Origin: Armatimonadota bacterium
GTDB taxonomy: Bacteria > Armatimonadota > SYMT01
Reading direction: 5' to 3'
DNA length: 7,269 bases
NCBI GenBank assembly: GCA_020696885.1
Contig: JAJFMS010000153.1
Location: 1-7,269, forward strand
Both the position numbers and the translations under genes were made by a program. A model generated the notes under the pieces. That model did no database searches and was not told where the DNA came from. It saw nothing but the letters and a program-made list of their open reading frames with translations. Each line of letters begins with the position of its first letter. The first letter of the stretch is position 1. Below are positions 1 through 6,942 of this stretch, piece by piece.

Positions 1-1779
1 GTCGTCCAGGCAATTGCGGACGAGAGCGGCAAAGTCGAGCAGCTCAGGCTGGATCCGAATCTTCCGCCGGGTAATGCGGGACACGTCCAGCAGGTCGTCC
101 GTCAAGCGAGCCATGTGCTGCACCTGCCGCGCGATCACCTCGCGGTTGCGGCGCAGGACATCCTCATCGGAGCCTTGCCGGCGCAGGATCTGGATGGCGG
201 TAAGCATCGGCGCCAGCGGGTTGCGCAGCTCATGCGCGAGCATGGCCAGGAACTCGTCTTTGGTCTCATTGGCGCGCCGGAGGTCCGCCTCCACCCGCTT
301 TAGATGGCCGATGTCCTGGAACACCAGCACCGACAGCGCCGGATGACCGTGCACCTCCGGCAGCGTGTCGCCGTAGACGATGATGGAGTGCCGGCCGGAG
401 GGGAGGTGCCAGTCCATCTGGTAGCCGTCCAGGCGCTCCCCGTTGGCCACGCGCACACCGGGCATCTCCACGTTGGGAATCCGGTTGCCGGCGGCATCGG
501 TGCAGTAGTAGACCGTGTGGTACTCGTCAGCGGACTTACCGGTGGGGAACGTGCCGCCGGCTACCTCATTGGCGGCGAGGTTGGCAAACGTCACCCGGGC
601 GGTGCCGGGCTCGACGAACACCAGCGGCACCGGGAGGAGGTTGAGCACGCTCTCGAGCCATTCTTGCTGGCTGCGCAGGCTCTCTGCCTGGGCGCGCAGT
701 TGGGTCTCGGCCCGGCGGGCCTGCTCGAACAGCCGGGCGTTGTCGATGCCCACCGCGGCCTGTGCGGCGATGCCCACCACCATTCGCTCGTGGCCGGGCT
801 GGAACTGTCCCCGGCCGGAATGACCGAAGAAGAGGCCGCCCAGCACTTCTCCGGAGCGGGAAGCCACCGGTACGGCCAGGTAGCTGCGCACCGGAAGGTG
901 CCCTTCCGGCATGCCGTGGTACGGAGGGTTCTTCCCGTACCGGGGGTCCTGGGTCACGTCGTCGAGGCGCAGCACCCCGGTGCCGTGGAACGTCGGCGCG
1001 AACACCTTGGTGTTGCGGGGCATCGGGAAGTTGGCGAACGCCTCACGCGGCACGCCGGAGAGGGTGTACAGCGTGTAGGCCTCGCCGTCCGCCCCGATCA
1101 CGTTGTAGAAGAACGCGCCGAACTCCGCGCCGGTGAGCTCGGTGGCCGCATCCGTCACCGCCTGCACCAGCTTCTGAAGGTCTAGCTCGGCCGCCACAGA
1201 GGCGCCGATGCGGCGGATCGTCTCGCTCTCTTCCCGGAGCTGCTGGAGCTCGAGCTCTCGCACGCGGAGCGCCTCGTTGACCTGGCGCAGCTCCTCGATG
1301 GCGACGTTCAGCTCTTCGTTGGTGGCCTGGAGCTCCTCGTTGGTGAGTTCCACCTCCTCGTGCTTGACGCGGAGTGCCGCCGCAAGCGCCTGCGCCTCGA
1401 CCCGTGCATCCCGCTCGTCTTGCAGCGAGACCACGCGATCCATCTCGAGCTGCTTCTGGCGGGTTGCGTCTCGGAAGACGAGAGCCAGTCCTTCCGCACT
1501 GGGGAAGACGCTCAGCCGCAGCCAGGCGGCGGTCTCCGGGGTGAACAGCTCCAGCTCAACGGCGGACTGCTCCCGTGCGGCCTGTCGCAGCCGCTCACCC
1601 ACCGATCCGGTCAGCTCCTCCGGCAGCAGCTCCCAGAGCGAGCAACCCACCACCGAGCGTCCCGGGGCGGAGAACTGCTCTGTCGCTTTGCGATTTCCGA
1701 ACACGCAGCGCCACTCGGGATCGAGGACCAGGAACGCGTCGGTGATTCCATCCAGAATCGCGGTGCCGGAACGCTCCAT
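1..1779 (-). CDS. Soluble sensor histidine kinase, PAS-coiled coil-GAF-PAS-HisKA (C-terminal part outside window)
   Basis: This is the N-terminal 593 residues of a cytoplasmic two-component sensor kinase. The frame stays open to base 1. I read an N-terminal PAS-like domain (about 5-108, starting [13 protein letters not shown]), then a charged coiled coil (about 110-185) containing [13 protein letters not shown], a linker type common in PAS kinases and CheB/CheR fusions. A GAF domain follows (about 186-352, ending in [17 protein letters not shown]), then a second PAS (about 372-492), then HisKA. The HisKA H-box is [12 protein letters not shown], with His516 the expected phosphorylation site. 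The HATPase domain must lie left of the window. No signal peptide or membrane segment is visible. The start is ATG at 1779-1777: an in-frame stop sits at 1806-1804 with no other start codon between. A weak GGGAGA (1792-1797) lies 12 bases upstream. The stimulus is unknown. The HisKA is closely paralogous to that of the kinase at 2511-5147. Confidence 0.93.
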   Translation of the reverse strand, partial: MERSGTAILDGITDAFLVLDPEWRCVFGNRKATEQFSAPGRSVVGCSLWELLPEELTGSVGERLRQAAREQSAVELELFTPETAAWLRLSVFPSAEGLALVFRDATRQKQLEMDRVVSLQDERDARVEAQALAAALRVKHEEVELTNEELQATNEELNVAIEELRQVNEALRVRELELQQLREESETIRRIGASVAAELDLQKLVQAVTDAATELTGAEFGAFFYNVIGADGEAYTLYTLSGVPREAFANFPMPRNTKVFAPTFHGTGVLRLDDVTQDPRYGKNPPYHGMPEGHLPVRSYLAVPVASRSGEVLGGLFFGHSGRGQFQPGHERMVVGIAAQAAVGIDNARLFEQARRAETQLRAQAESLRSQQEWLESVLNLLPVPLVFVEPGTARVTFANLAANEVAGGTFPTGKSADEYHTVYYCTDAAGNRIPNVEMPGVRVANGERLDGYQMDWHLPSGRHSIIVYGDTLPEVHGHPALSVLVFQDIGHLKRVEADLRRANETKDEFLAMLAHELRNPLAPMLTAIQILRRQGSDEDVLRRNREVIARQVQHMARLTDDLLDVSRITRRKIRIQPELLDFAALVRNCLDD

Positions 1780-1940
1780 TGCTGCTGACCGTCTCCCACG
1801 GCATCACCGTCCGGATACCGCACATCAAGAAGGGCCATGCGAACAATCGCACAGCCCGATCACTGCAGTACCACGATCCGACACCTTCCCAAACGCTTGA
1901 TCGCAACCAGACCCGAGGAATGCTGTGTAGGGAAAGGGGG

Positions 1941-1988
1941 AGTAATAGAGTGTTGGAGTAATGGAGTAATGGAGTAATGGAGTGTTGG
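1941..1988. repeat. Six-copy 8-bp tandem repeat (AGTAATGG / AGTGTTGG)
   Basis: Six consecutive octamers read AGTAATAG, AGTGTTGG, three copies of AGTAATGG, and AGTGTTGG. The array lies in the 240-base gap between the end of the receiver gene (2020) and the start of the kinase at 1779. It therefore sits about 30 bases downstream of one gene and about 160 bases upstream of the other. I see no hairpin with a T-run near the receiver stop and no convincing promoter in the rest of the gap. Copy-number change by slippage is plausible; a function is not shown. Confidence 0.9.
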
Positions 1989-2019
1989 AAGAAAGCGACC
2001 GCACGACCTCACTACGCCC

Positions 2020-2514
2020 CTACTCCCGCACGAGCAGCGACTCCAGCGCGTCTACGTCTACCGGTTTAGTGAGGTGCGCCTCGAAGCCGGCCTCGGCGGA
2101 CAGGCGGCGGTCTTCCGTAGTGCCGTAGCCGCTGATGGCGATGAGCCGGCTGGTCGCAGTCGACTTGAGCTCGCGAAGGATGCGGGCCACCTCCCAGCCG
2201 CTGATGCCGGGGAGGCCGATGTCGCAGAGGATGATGTTGGGCTGGAACCGCGCCGCCTCTTCCACGCCTTCGGTGCCGTTGTAAGCCACGCGGACCTCGT
2301 GCCCGTTGAGCTCCAACAGGTCACACAGGGTTTGCGCCGCGTCCAGGTTATCCTCGATGATCAGGATCCGGCGGCTCTGGCCCCCGACTCCCTGCTGGCT
2401 ATCCGCCGCGGGGCGGCGGGCAGGCGGGAGGTCACCGAAGTCCTGGGCCATGAGGCGCAGACCTGGATGAAAGTTGATCCGGTGGTAATTACCGCGTTCC
2501 GGAACTGCGATCAC
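2020..2514 (-). CDS. Single-domain response regulator (receiver only) with N-terminal extension
   Basis: This 164-residue protein ends in a complete receiver domain (about 48-164). The expected residues are present: the acidic pair Glu54-Asp55 in RILIIEDN, phosphoacceptor Asp98 in IILCDIGLPG, Ser128 in AISGYG, and Lys150 in LTKPVD. His147 sits where the aromatic switch residue usually is. No DNA-binding or enzymatic output domain follows, so it probably acts as a phosphotransfer intermediate or by protein contact. About 47 residues before the receiver are polar and unrecognised. The start is GTG at 2514, which overlaps the kinase stop (TGA, 2513-2511) and has AGGGAG 9 bases upstream. An internal ATG at 2451 would remove 21 residues but lacks a good ribosome site. 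The overlap implies translational coupling to the kinase, its likely phosphate donor. Confidence 0.93.
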   Translation of the reverse strand: MIAVPERGNYHRINFHPGLRLMAQDFGDLPPARRPAADSQQGVGGQSRRILIIEDNLDAAQTLCDLLELNGHEVRVAYNGTEGVEEAARFQPNIILCDIGLPGISGWEVARILRELKSTATSRLIAISGYGTTEDRRLSAEAGFEAHLTKPVDVDALESLLVRE

Positions 2515-5147
2515 TGCACTCGTCTCCCTGGCTCGGCGTTATCGCGCCGCTCTTTAGAATGGTTCCGATCACCGGGACCGGGCTCGATCGGCAGTATCAC
2601 CACGAACTCGCTGCCCTGGCCCAACCCCTCGCTCCGCGCTTCAACGGTACCGCCATGCATCTCCACCAGGCGGCGTACTAGGGTGAGGCCGATGCCCAGC
2701 CCTCCCTGCGAGCGATCGAGGTTCCGCTCCGCCTGTGCAAAGAGGTCAAACACACTGGGCAGGAACTCCGCGGTAATTCCCAATCCGGTGTCTCGCACGG
2801 ATAACCGGGCACTCGCCCCGGCAACGTCCAGCCGCACGACAATCCGCCCGCCCGGTTCAGTATACTTCGCCGCGTTCAGTAAGAGGTTGCAGATCACCTG
2901 CTCCAACCGCACCGGGTCTGCAGAAATCCTTAACGGCCCTTCGGGCAGCAGCACCGCAAGCGAGTGCCTTCGTTCGTCTACGGTCGGCCGGCAAGCCTCC
3001 ACGGCGCCGCGGACCACTTGAACCAGATCCAGCTCCTGCAGGCGCAGGGTAACTTTCCCGCGGGTAATCCGGGACACGTCCAGCAGGTCTTCCAGGAGGC
3101 GGGCCATGTGGCGGACCTGCCGCTCGATCACCGCCTGTTGGCGGAGGAGGATCGGGCTGTCGGCGCCTACCCGCTGGATGATCCGGGCGGCCGTGGTCAG
3201 CGGAGAAAGCGGATTTCGCAGCTCGTGCGCCAGCATCGCCAGGAACTCATCTTTGCGGCGATCGGCCTCGGCCAGCGCCTCGACGCGGAGCTGCAGCTCT
3301 CGCTGCAGCTCCTGTTGGACCGAGATATCGCGCGCGATCTTGGAGGCTCCGATGATCCTTCCGGTCGTGTCGCGGATCGGCGAGATGGTAACGGAGACGT
3401 CGATCCGTCGTCCGTCCTTCCGCACGCGCTCCGTCTGGAAGTGATCCACGCGCAGCCCCTGCACGATCCGCCGCAGAATTTCCGGCTCTTCGTTCGGGCG
3501 GTCGGGAGGCACCAGGATGACGATCGGCTGTCCGATCATCTCTTCCGCGGTGTAACCGAAGATCCGCTCTGCCGCCTGGTTCCAGCTCTGCACCACCCCG
3601 TTCAGGTCCTTGCTCACGATCGCGTCGTCCGAGGACGCCACGATGGCCGCCAGACGCCGCGCCTGAACCTCCAGCGCGTGGCGCTCCGTGATATCCGTGC
3701 AGACGCCCACCACGCGCCAGACACCGGGTTCCAGCGGCTCGATCTGGCACGACTCGTGCAGCCAGTGGTTCTGCCCGAACCGGTCCGTGCAGCGGAACTC
3801 CTGGCGGTAGCCGGGCTCGCCGGATTCGAGCGCGGCCCACGCGTTCTGATCACACCGGAGCTGGTCTTCCGGCGGCTTCGCCTGGTGGAAGCCGACCATG
3901 TAGGGCTGGTCATCCTCCAGATCCAGAGGCAGGAACCGCTGGGCCGCGTCCGGGTCGAACAGGTGAAGGTCCCACCGGTAGGGCGGGCCGGTGATGCCCG
4001 GCGCCGTCACCCGCGCGTGCCAGAGCAGGCAGTGCGCGTGCTCCATCACGTAGCGGACCCCGGCCTCGTTCCGGTGGGCCGCCGCAAGCGCTTCCTGCGA
4101 GGCCTGGAGGAGCCGGGCATTGTCGATCGCCGTGGCGGCTCTCCGGCCCACCTCTTCGGCCAGCTCCAGCATCCGCTCGTCGTAACGAACGCCGGACTCC
4201 GCCGAGATCAGGCTCAGGGTGCCGAGCACCTGCCCCCGGGTGAGCAGCGGCACGATGACTACCGAGGTGAAGCCGACCTGCCGCAGGATGGCGAGGTGCT
4301 CCGGATCCTGGACCGCCTGGACCAGCAGCTCGTCCGGGATGAAGGGATAGAGCTCGGACTTCCCGGTGCGCAGCACGTTCGGGGCTCCGGTAGGGGCCTC
4401 CGGGTTATACGGCAGCTTGTCCCGCACGAAGCGAGCCCACTCCACCTTCGCCGGGTCCACGTGGGCCACGGCCACCTGCCGGGGCCGCTCGTCACCGTCT
4501 ACCAGCTCCACCGTGCACCAGTCCGCCAGCCCGGGAACGGCGAGCTGGGCGATGTGGCGGAGCGTGGTCTCGTAATCCAGAGATGAGGCCAGGACCTTGC
4601 TGGCCTCAGCCAGGTAGGCGGCGCGCTGCTCCGCCTGTTCCGCCAAGGCGCGCAGCCGCTGCTGCTCCTCGTGCAGCACCAGCGCCGTGATGGCCTGGGA
4701 GGCCAGCGCGGCCAGATCGGCTGCGGCTGCCGCGGCATCCGGATCGAACGGCTGCGGCTGCCGGTAGTAGCAGGTGATGACGGCGGCGCGCTCCCCCCGG
4801 ATCGTGAAGGGCACCGCAAGGATGGAGCGGATGCCTTCCGCGGCGAAGTCCTTCCACCGGTCCGCCAATTGGGGAGCGGTGGTAACGTCCTCGAAGTGCA
4901 CCACCTCGCTGGGTATCGGGCCGTCGTACTGGGCGATGCTCCGCGCATACGCCTCGGAGAGCCCGGCGTCGGCGATGGCCCGCCAGGTGTTAGTTTCGGG
5001 CACCCGCTGCCACACGGCGTAGGCGTCCGAGCGGCAGAGGCGCTGCGCCAGACCCATTACCATCGCGGACAGCGAGCGGGCTTCTGCTCCGAGATCTTTT
5101 TGCCCCCGGGGCAGGTCTCGATCGTTTTCGGTGGTAGGAATGGACAT
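2511..5147 (-). CDS. Soluble sensor histidine kinase, GAF-GAF-PAS-PAS-HisKA-HATPase
   Basis: This is a complete 878-residue cytoplasmic sensor kinase. Domains in order: GAF 1 (about 20-160); GAF 2 (about 178-350, starting LAEASKVLASSLDYE and ending AATAIDNARLLQ); a PAS-like domain (about 360-490, ending VVGVCTDITER); a canonical PAS with PAC (about 498-612, including AAERIFGYTAEEMIG); HisKA (about 628-697), with His641 in [12 protein letters not shown]; and HATPase_c (about 740-855). The ATPase has the N-box NLLLNAAKY (Asn758), the G1 motif DTGLGI (Asp786) and the G2 motif GGLGIGL (815-821), so the catalytic core looks intact. There is no membrane segment or signal peptide, so sensing is intracellular. 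I chose ATG at 5147; a TTG directly before it (5150) would add one residue but has poorer ribosome-site spacing. The receiver gene overlaps its stop by 4 bases. The first PAS is unusually rich in Cys and His. Confidence 0.96.
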   Translation of the reverse strand: MSIPTTENDRDLPRGQKDLGAEARSLSAMVMGLAQRLCRSDAYAVWQRVPETNTWRAIADAGLSEAYARSIAQYDGPIPSEVVHFEDVTTAPQLADRWKDFAAEGIRSILAVPFTIRGERAAVITCYYRQPQPFDPDAAAAAADLAALASQAITALVLHEEQQRLRALAEQAEQRAAYLAEASKVLASSLDYETTLRHIAQLAVPGLADWCTVELVDGDERPRQVAVAHVDPAKVEWARFVRDKLPYNPEAPTGAPNVLRTGKSELYPFIPDELLVQAVQDPEHLAILRQVGFTSVVIVPLLTRGQVLGTLSLISAESGVRYDERMLELAEEVGRRAATAIDNARLLQASQEALAAAHRNEAGVRYVMEHAHCLLWHARVTAPGITGPPYRWDLHLFDPDAAQRFLPLDLEDDQPYMVGFHQAKPPEDQLRCDQNAWAALESGEPGYRQEFRCTDRFGQNHWLHESCQIEPLEPGVWRVVGVCTDITERHALEVQARRLAAIVASSDDAIVSKDLNGVVQSWNQAAERIFGYTAEEMIGQPIVILVPPDRPNEEPEILRRIVQGLRVDHFQTERVRKDGRRIDVSVTISPIRDTTGRIIGASKIARDISVQQELQRELQLRVEALAEADRRKDEFLAMLAHELRNPLSPLTTAARIIQRVGADSPILLRQQAVIERQVRHMARLLEDLLDVSRITRGKVTLRLQELDLVQVVRGAVEACRPTVDERRHSLAVLLPEGPLRISADPVRLEQVICNLLLNAAKYTEPGGRIVVRLDVAGASARLSVRDTGLGITAEFLPSVFDLFAQAERNLDRSQGGLGIGLTLVRRLVEMHGGTVEARSEGLGQGSEFVVILPIEPGPGDRNHSKERRDNAEPGRRVQ
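2524..2529 (-). promoter_or_regulatory. Ribosome binding site inside the kinase 3' end, for the receiver gene
   Basis: AGGGAG on the minus strand lies 9 bases before the GTG at 2514 and inside the last codons of the kinase. It supports the GTG start over the internal ATG at 2451 and the reading of a coupled stop-start overlap. Confidence 0.6.
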
Positions 5148-5214
5148 CAAGCCTGGAGCGCGGCACGCCGATCACGGGCACCGTTCCCCTTCGGCCGCGC
5201 GAACTCCTCGTATC

Positions 5215-5228
5215 ACATAGAACCCTGG
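5215..5228 (-). promoter_or_regulatory. Candidate shared upstream motif, kinase copy
   Basis: On the minus strand this reads CCAGGGTTCTATGT, 67 bases before the kinase ATG at 5147. It matches at 12 of 14 positions the sequence 60 bases upstream of the exported-protein start at 6868. It could be a promoter element or operator, but two copies in a small search space can arise by chance. I see no convincing -35/-10 pair here. Confidence 0.2.
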
Positions 5229-5244
5229 GTGCCGAGGGTAATTC

Positions 5245-5282
5245 GTGATGCGTAAGGGACCTTACGCATCACCACGCATCAC
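5245..5282. repeat. Perfect 12-bp inverted repeat plus an adjacent third half-copy
   Basis: GTGATGCGTAAG (5245-5256) and its exact complement CTTACGCATCAC (5261-5272) flank the 4-base spacer GGAC. A further direct copy of ACGCATCAC lies at 5274-5282. No T-run follows on either strand, so this is not a typical Rho-independent terminator. It lies between the kinase start (5147) and the stop of the small frame at 5319. It could be a dimeric regulator site, a small dispersed palindromic element, or a cruciform or hairpin. Confidence 0.85.
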
Positions 5283-5296
5283 GGGCCCGGAACGGA

Positions 5297-5325
5297 GCGG
5301 TGACCGGTGATGAGCCGGTCATCGC
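5297..5325. other. Hairpin spanning the stop codon of the small exported ORF
   Basis: TGACCGG (5301-5307) pairs with CCGGTCA (5315-5321) around a 7-base loop. Pairing extends to 5297/5325 with one G-T position, which becomes a mismatch in minus-strand RNA. It contains the TGA of the small frame (5321-5319). There is no T-run, so at best it is a weak terminator or an RNA-stabilising stem. Confidence 0.35.
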
Positions 5326-5528
5326 CCCAACAACCCTTCTACCGGCGGCTTCCGGGGTGGCGAACAGGGGGAGATCCTTCCATTCTCTCCGTGGCGGGCC
5401 AGCTCCAGTTGCGTGCCGGGATCCCGGTCCTGCCGGGCGGGCGTGGACGAGGTCAGCGCCGGGATCACGGTGAGCCCCAGCGCCAGCGTCACCACCACTC
5501 CGGCCCGTAGTTTCGAAGTGTGCAGCAT
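5319..5528 (-). CDS. Small putative exported protein (69 aa), hypothetical
   Basis: This is a 69-residue frame starting MLHTSKLRAG. It has the make-up of a Sec signal peptide: positive residues at Lys6 and Arg8, a hydrophobic core (about 10-25, VVVTLALGLTVIPAL), and a possible cleavage after the SSTPA at 27-31. The remaining 38 or so residues are polar, with one cysteine and several prolines, and match no family I recognise. GGAG (5537-5540) lies 8 bases before the ATG at 5528. The frame can be extended upstream by 12 codons to an ATG at 5564, but the inner start fits both the ribosome site and the signal peptide. It lies downstream of the terminator of the neighbouring exported-protein gene, so it would need its own promoter. 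It may instead be a chance frame or a degraded remnant. Confidence 0.45.
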   Translation of the reverse strand: MLHTSKLRAGVVVTLALGLTVIPALTSSTPARQDRDPGTQLELARHGENGRISPCSPPRKPPVEGLLGR

Positions 5529-5661
5529 ACTTCCATCTCCGATCCGGGCCAGGCGGCCCTCCATTCCCTGTGCTCATCCAGGTAAAGGCGTCTGGAAGCG
5601 GGGAAGTAGATCCGGTTTCAATCGACGGTGGGGAATGCGGAAGTCGGGGGAGCGGTAGCCG

Positions 5662-5695
5662 AAAACGAGCCGGCCTCCCTGGGGAGGCCGGCTCG
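5662..5695 (-). terminator. Rho-independent terminator of the CARDB-like gene
   Basis: Bases 5666-5678 pair perfectly with 5683-5695. This is a 13-bp, very GC-rich stem (CGAGCCGGCCTCC), with one further possible C-G pair closing a tiny loop. On the minus strand it is followed by four T residues (5665-5662). It begins about 30 bases after the stop codon at 5726-5728, which is the right place to end that transcript. The T-run is short. Confidence 0.8.
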
Positions 5696-5725
5696 CTTTC
5701 GATTACCGTGCCTGCGATCTGACTG

Positions 5726-6868
5726 CTACCGTGCCTGCTTCCAGGCGCGGCCGTAGCTCTGGATCGCGTCCACGTAGTCACCGGTCCGCTGCAGGTCATC
5801 GCCGGCCAGGGCCGTGGCGGGTCCCGCTTCCTGGGCGAGGATGCGTGCGGCATCCGCCAGTGCTCGGACCGCGTGGTTCAGGAGATCGCCGACCGGCCGG
5901 GAGCGACCGGGCTGCAGGTCGAGCAGCTTCCGCTCCACTGCGGCGCTGTGCGTGAAGACGCGCTCACCGCCGTTGCGGACGATGTGGTTGGGATCTACCC
6001 AGAACCGGGGCGCCAGCGCTTTCTGCACCTGGTGAGCGGCGTTCCGCAGCTCGCGCGCCGGGACCTTGCTCTCCAGAGCGGCGGCTGCAAGGAGGTCCGC
6101 TGTCGCCTGCTCCAGCAGCCCGTGGGCCGTCTGGTGTACCATCACCAGGCGCACGTGGTTCCGGGTGTGCGGGTTCGCGGGATCAGCCGGATCGTAGGCG
6201 TCGACGAGGTACTCCGCCACCTCCCCAACCGGTGAGTTGGAGAAGTCGATCTCCACGGGAACCTCGATCTGCTCGCCGGGGCCCAGCACCACGTCCTGCT
6301 GCATCTCGCGGCACCGGTGGTTGTGCGGCTGCCCGGCTGCCCCGCCGGCGCAGCGCCCCGCGATGTGGAGGTTCGCCGGCTGGTCCCCGTTGTTCACCAC
6401 CGGGACCGGATAGGTGAAGCTGCCGCCCGCGTTCACCACCTCCAGGTTGATCTGTCCCCGGTCATCGTTCGGGTCGCTGTTCTCGTCCGCGGAGACGATC
6501 AGCGCTTCCAGGCAGGTGTGGCTCTGGTTCTGGAAGGTGTAGGTGTAGGCCGCCGTCTGGCTGCCGCCCGCCGGGATGGCGGGCAGGGTGACCGTGCCGA
6601 TCTCCTGCCAGCCGTTGAAGGTGACGCCCCAGTCGTTGTAGGAGAGCTTCACCGCCACGTTCGTCGCGGGGGCATCGCCGGAGTTGGTGATGGTCACGGA
6701 GATGTTCGCCGGCTGGCCCACGACCGGATACGGCGGATTCGCCACGATCTGCTGGTAGCCGTAGAACGCCAGGCCGGGATTTGCGCTGGTAGACGCCTTC
6801 ACCGGGAAAGCGGCAGCGGTCGCCACGATGAGTCCACCGAACAGCACTACTTCTCGCATCGATTTCAT
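5726..6868 (-). CDS. Exported protein with CARDB-like Ig-fold region and helical C-terminal domain
   Basis: This 380-residue protein has a clear Sec signal peptide: MKSMREVVLFGGLIVATAAA with likely cleavage after FPVKA (about residue 25). The mature part begins with a beta-rich Ig-like region (about 30-145). It has the layout of CARDB or related surface domains: GQPANISVTITNSGDAPATN early, then HTCLEALIVSADENSD and a closing GQINLEVVN. A second beta-rich segment (about 150-245) includes Cys173 and Cys186 around a His-rich stretch (PHNHRC), a possible disulfide. The last 130 residues (about 250-380) are predicted helical and include ALAPRFWVDPNH and GGERVF, resembling C-terminal helical domains of other secreted bacterial proteins; I cannot name the family. 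No enzyme motif or cell-wall anchor is seen. It probably works outside the cytoplasm in binding or adhesion. The frame stays open 107 codons further upstream, but ATG 6868 has the signal peptide and the ribosome site. Confidence 0.88.
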   Translation of the reverse strand: MKSMREVVLFGGLIVATAAAFPVKASTSANPGLAFYGYQQIVANPPYPVVGQPANISVTITNSGDAPATNVAVKLSYNDWGVTFNGWQEIGTVTLPAIPAGGSQTAAYTYTFQNQSHTCLEALIVSADENSDPNDDRGQINLEVVNAGGSFTYPVPVVNNGDQPANLHIAGRCAGGAAGQPHNHRCREMQQDVVLGPGEQIEVPVEIDFSNSPVGEVAEYLVDAYDPADPANPHTRNHVRLVMVHQTAHGLLEQATADLLAAAALESKVPARELRNAAHQVQKALAPRFWVDPNHIVRNGGERVFTHSAAVERKLLDLQPGRSRPVGDLLNHAVRALADAARILAQEAGPATALAGDDLQRTGDYVDAIQSYGRAWKQAR

Positions 6869-6876
6869 CGGGAACG

Positions 6877-6881
6877 TCCTC
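6877..6881 (-). promoter_or_regulatory. Ribosome binding site that sets the start of the exported protein
   Basis: GAGGA on the minus strand lies 8 bases before the ATG at 6868, directly ahead of the signal peptide. This favours 6868 over the far upstream in-frame ATG at 7189. Confidence 0.7.
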
Positions 6882-6928
6882 AGGTTGGTGCGGGAGACTT
6901 GCTCATTCTTGTCTCCCATACCAACCAT

Positions 6929-6942
6929 ACATAGGGCCCTGG
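6929..6942 (-). promoter_or_regulatory. Candidate shared upstream motif, exported-protein copy
   Basis: On the minus strand this reads CCAGGGCCCTATGT, 60 bases before the ATG at 6868. It differs at two of 14 bases from the copy upstream of the kinase at 5147, and the distance to the start codon is similar. The TATGTA that overlaps its end could be a poor -10 box. Evidence is limited to this one pair. Confidence 0.2.

Noticed and set aside
304..1185. Long plus-strand open frame (293 codons) opposite the partial kinase
   Set aside because: It is antisense to a clearly recognisable PAS/GAF/HisKA protein. GC-rich codon bias commonly leaves such frames open, and the translation has no domain-like pattern.
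2964..4586. Very long plus-strand open frame (540 codons) opposite the complete kinase
   Set aside because: The minus strand carries intact kinase motifs throughout. The antisense translation is low-complexity and rich in Arg, Leu, Gln and His, as expected for a shadow frame.
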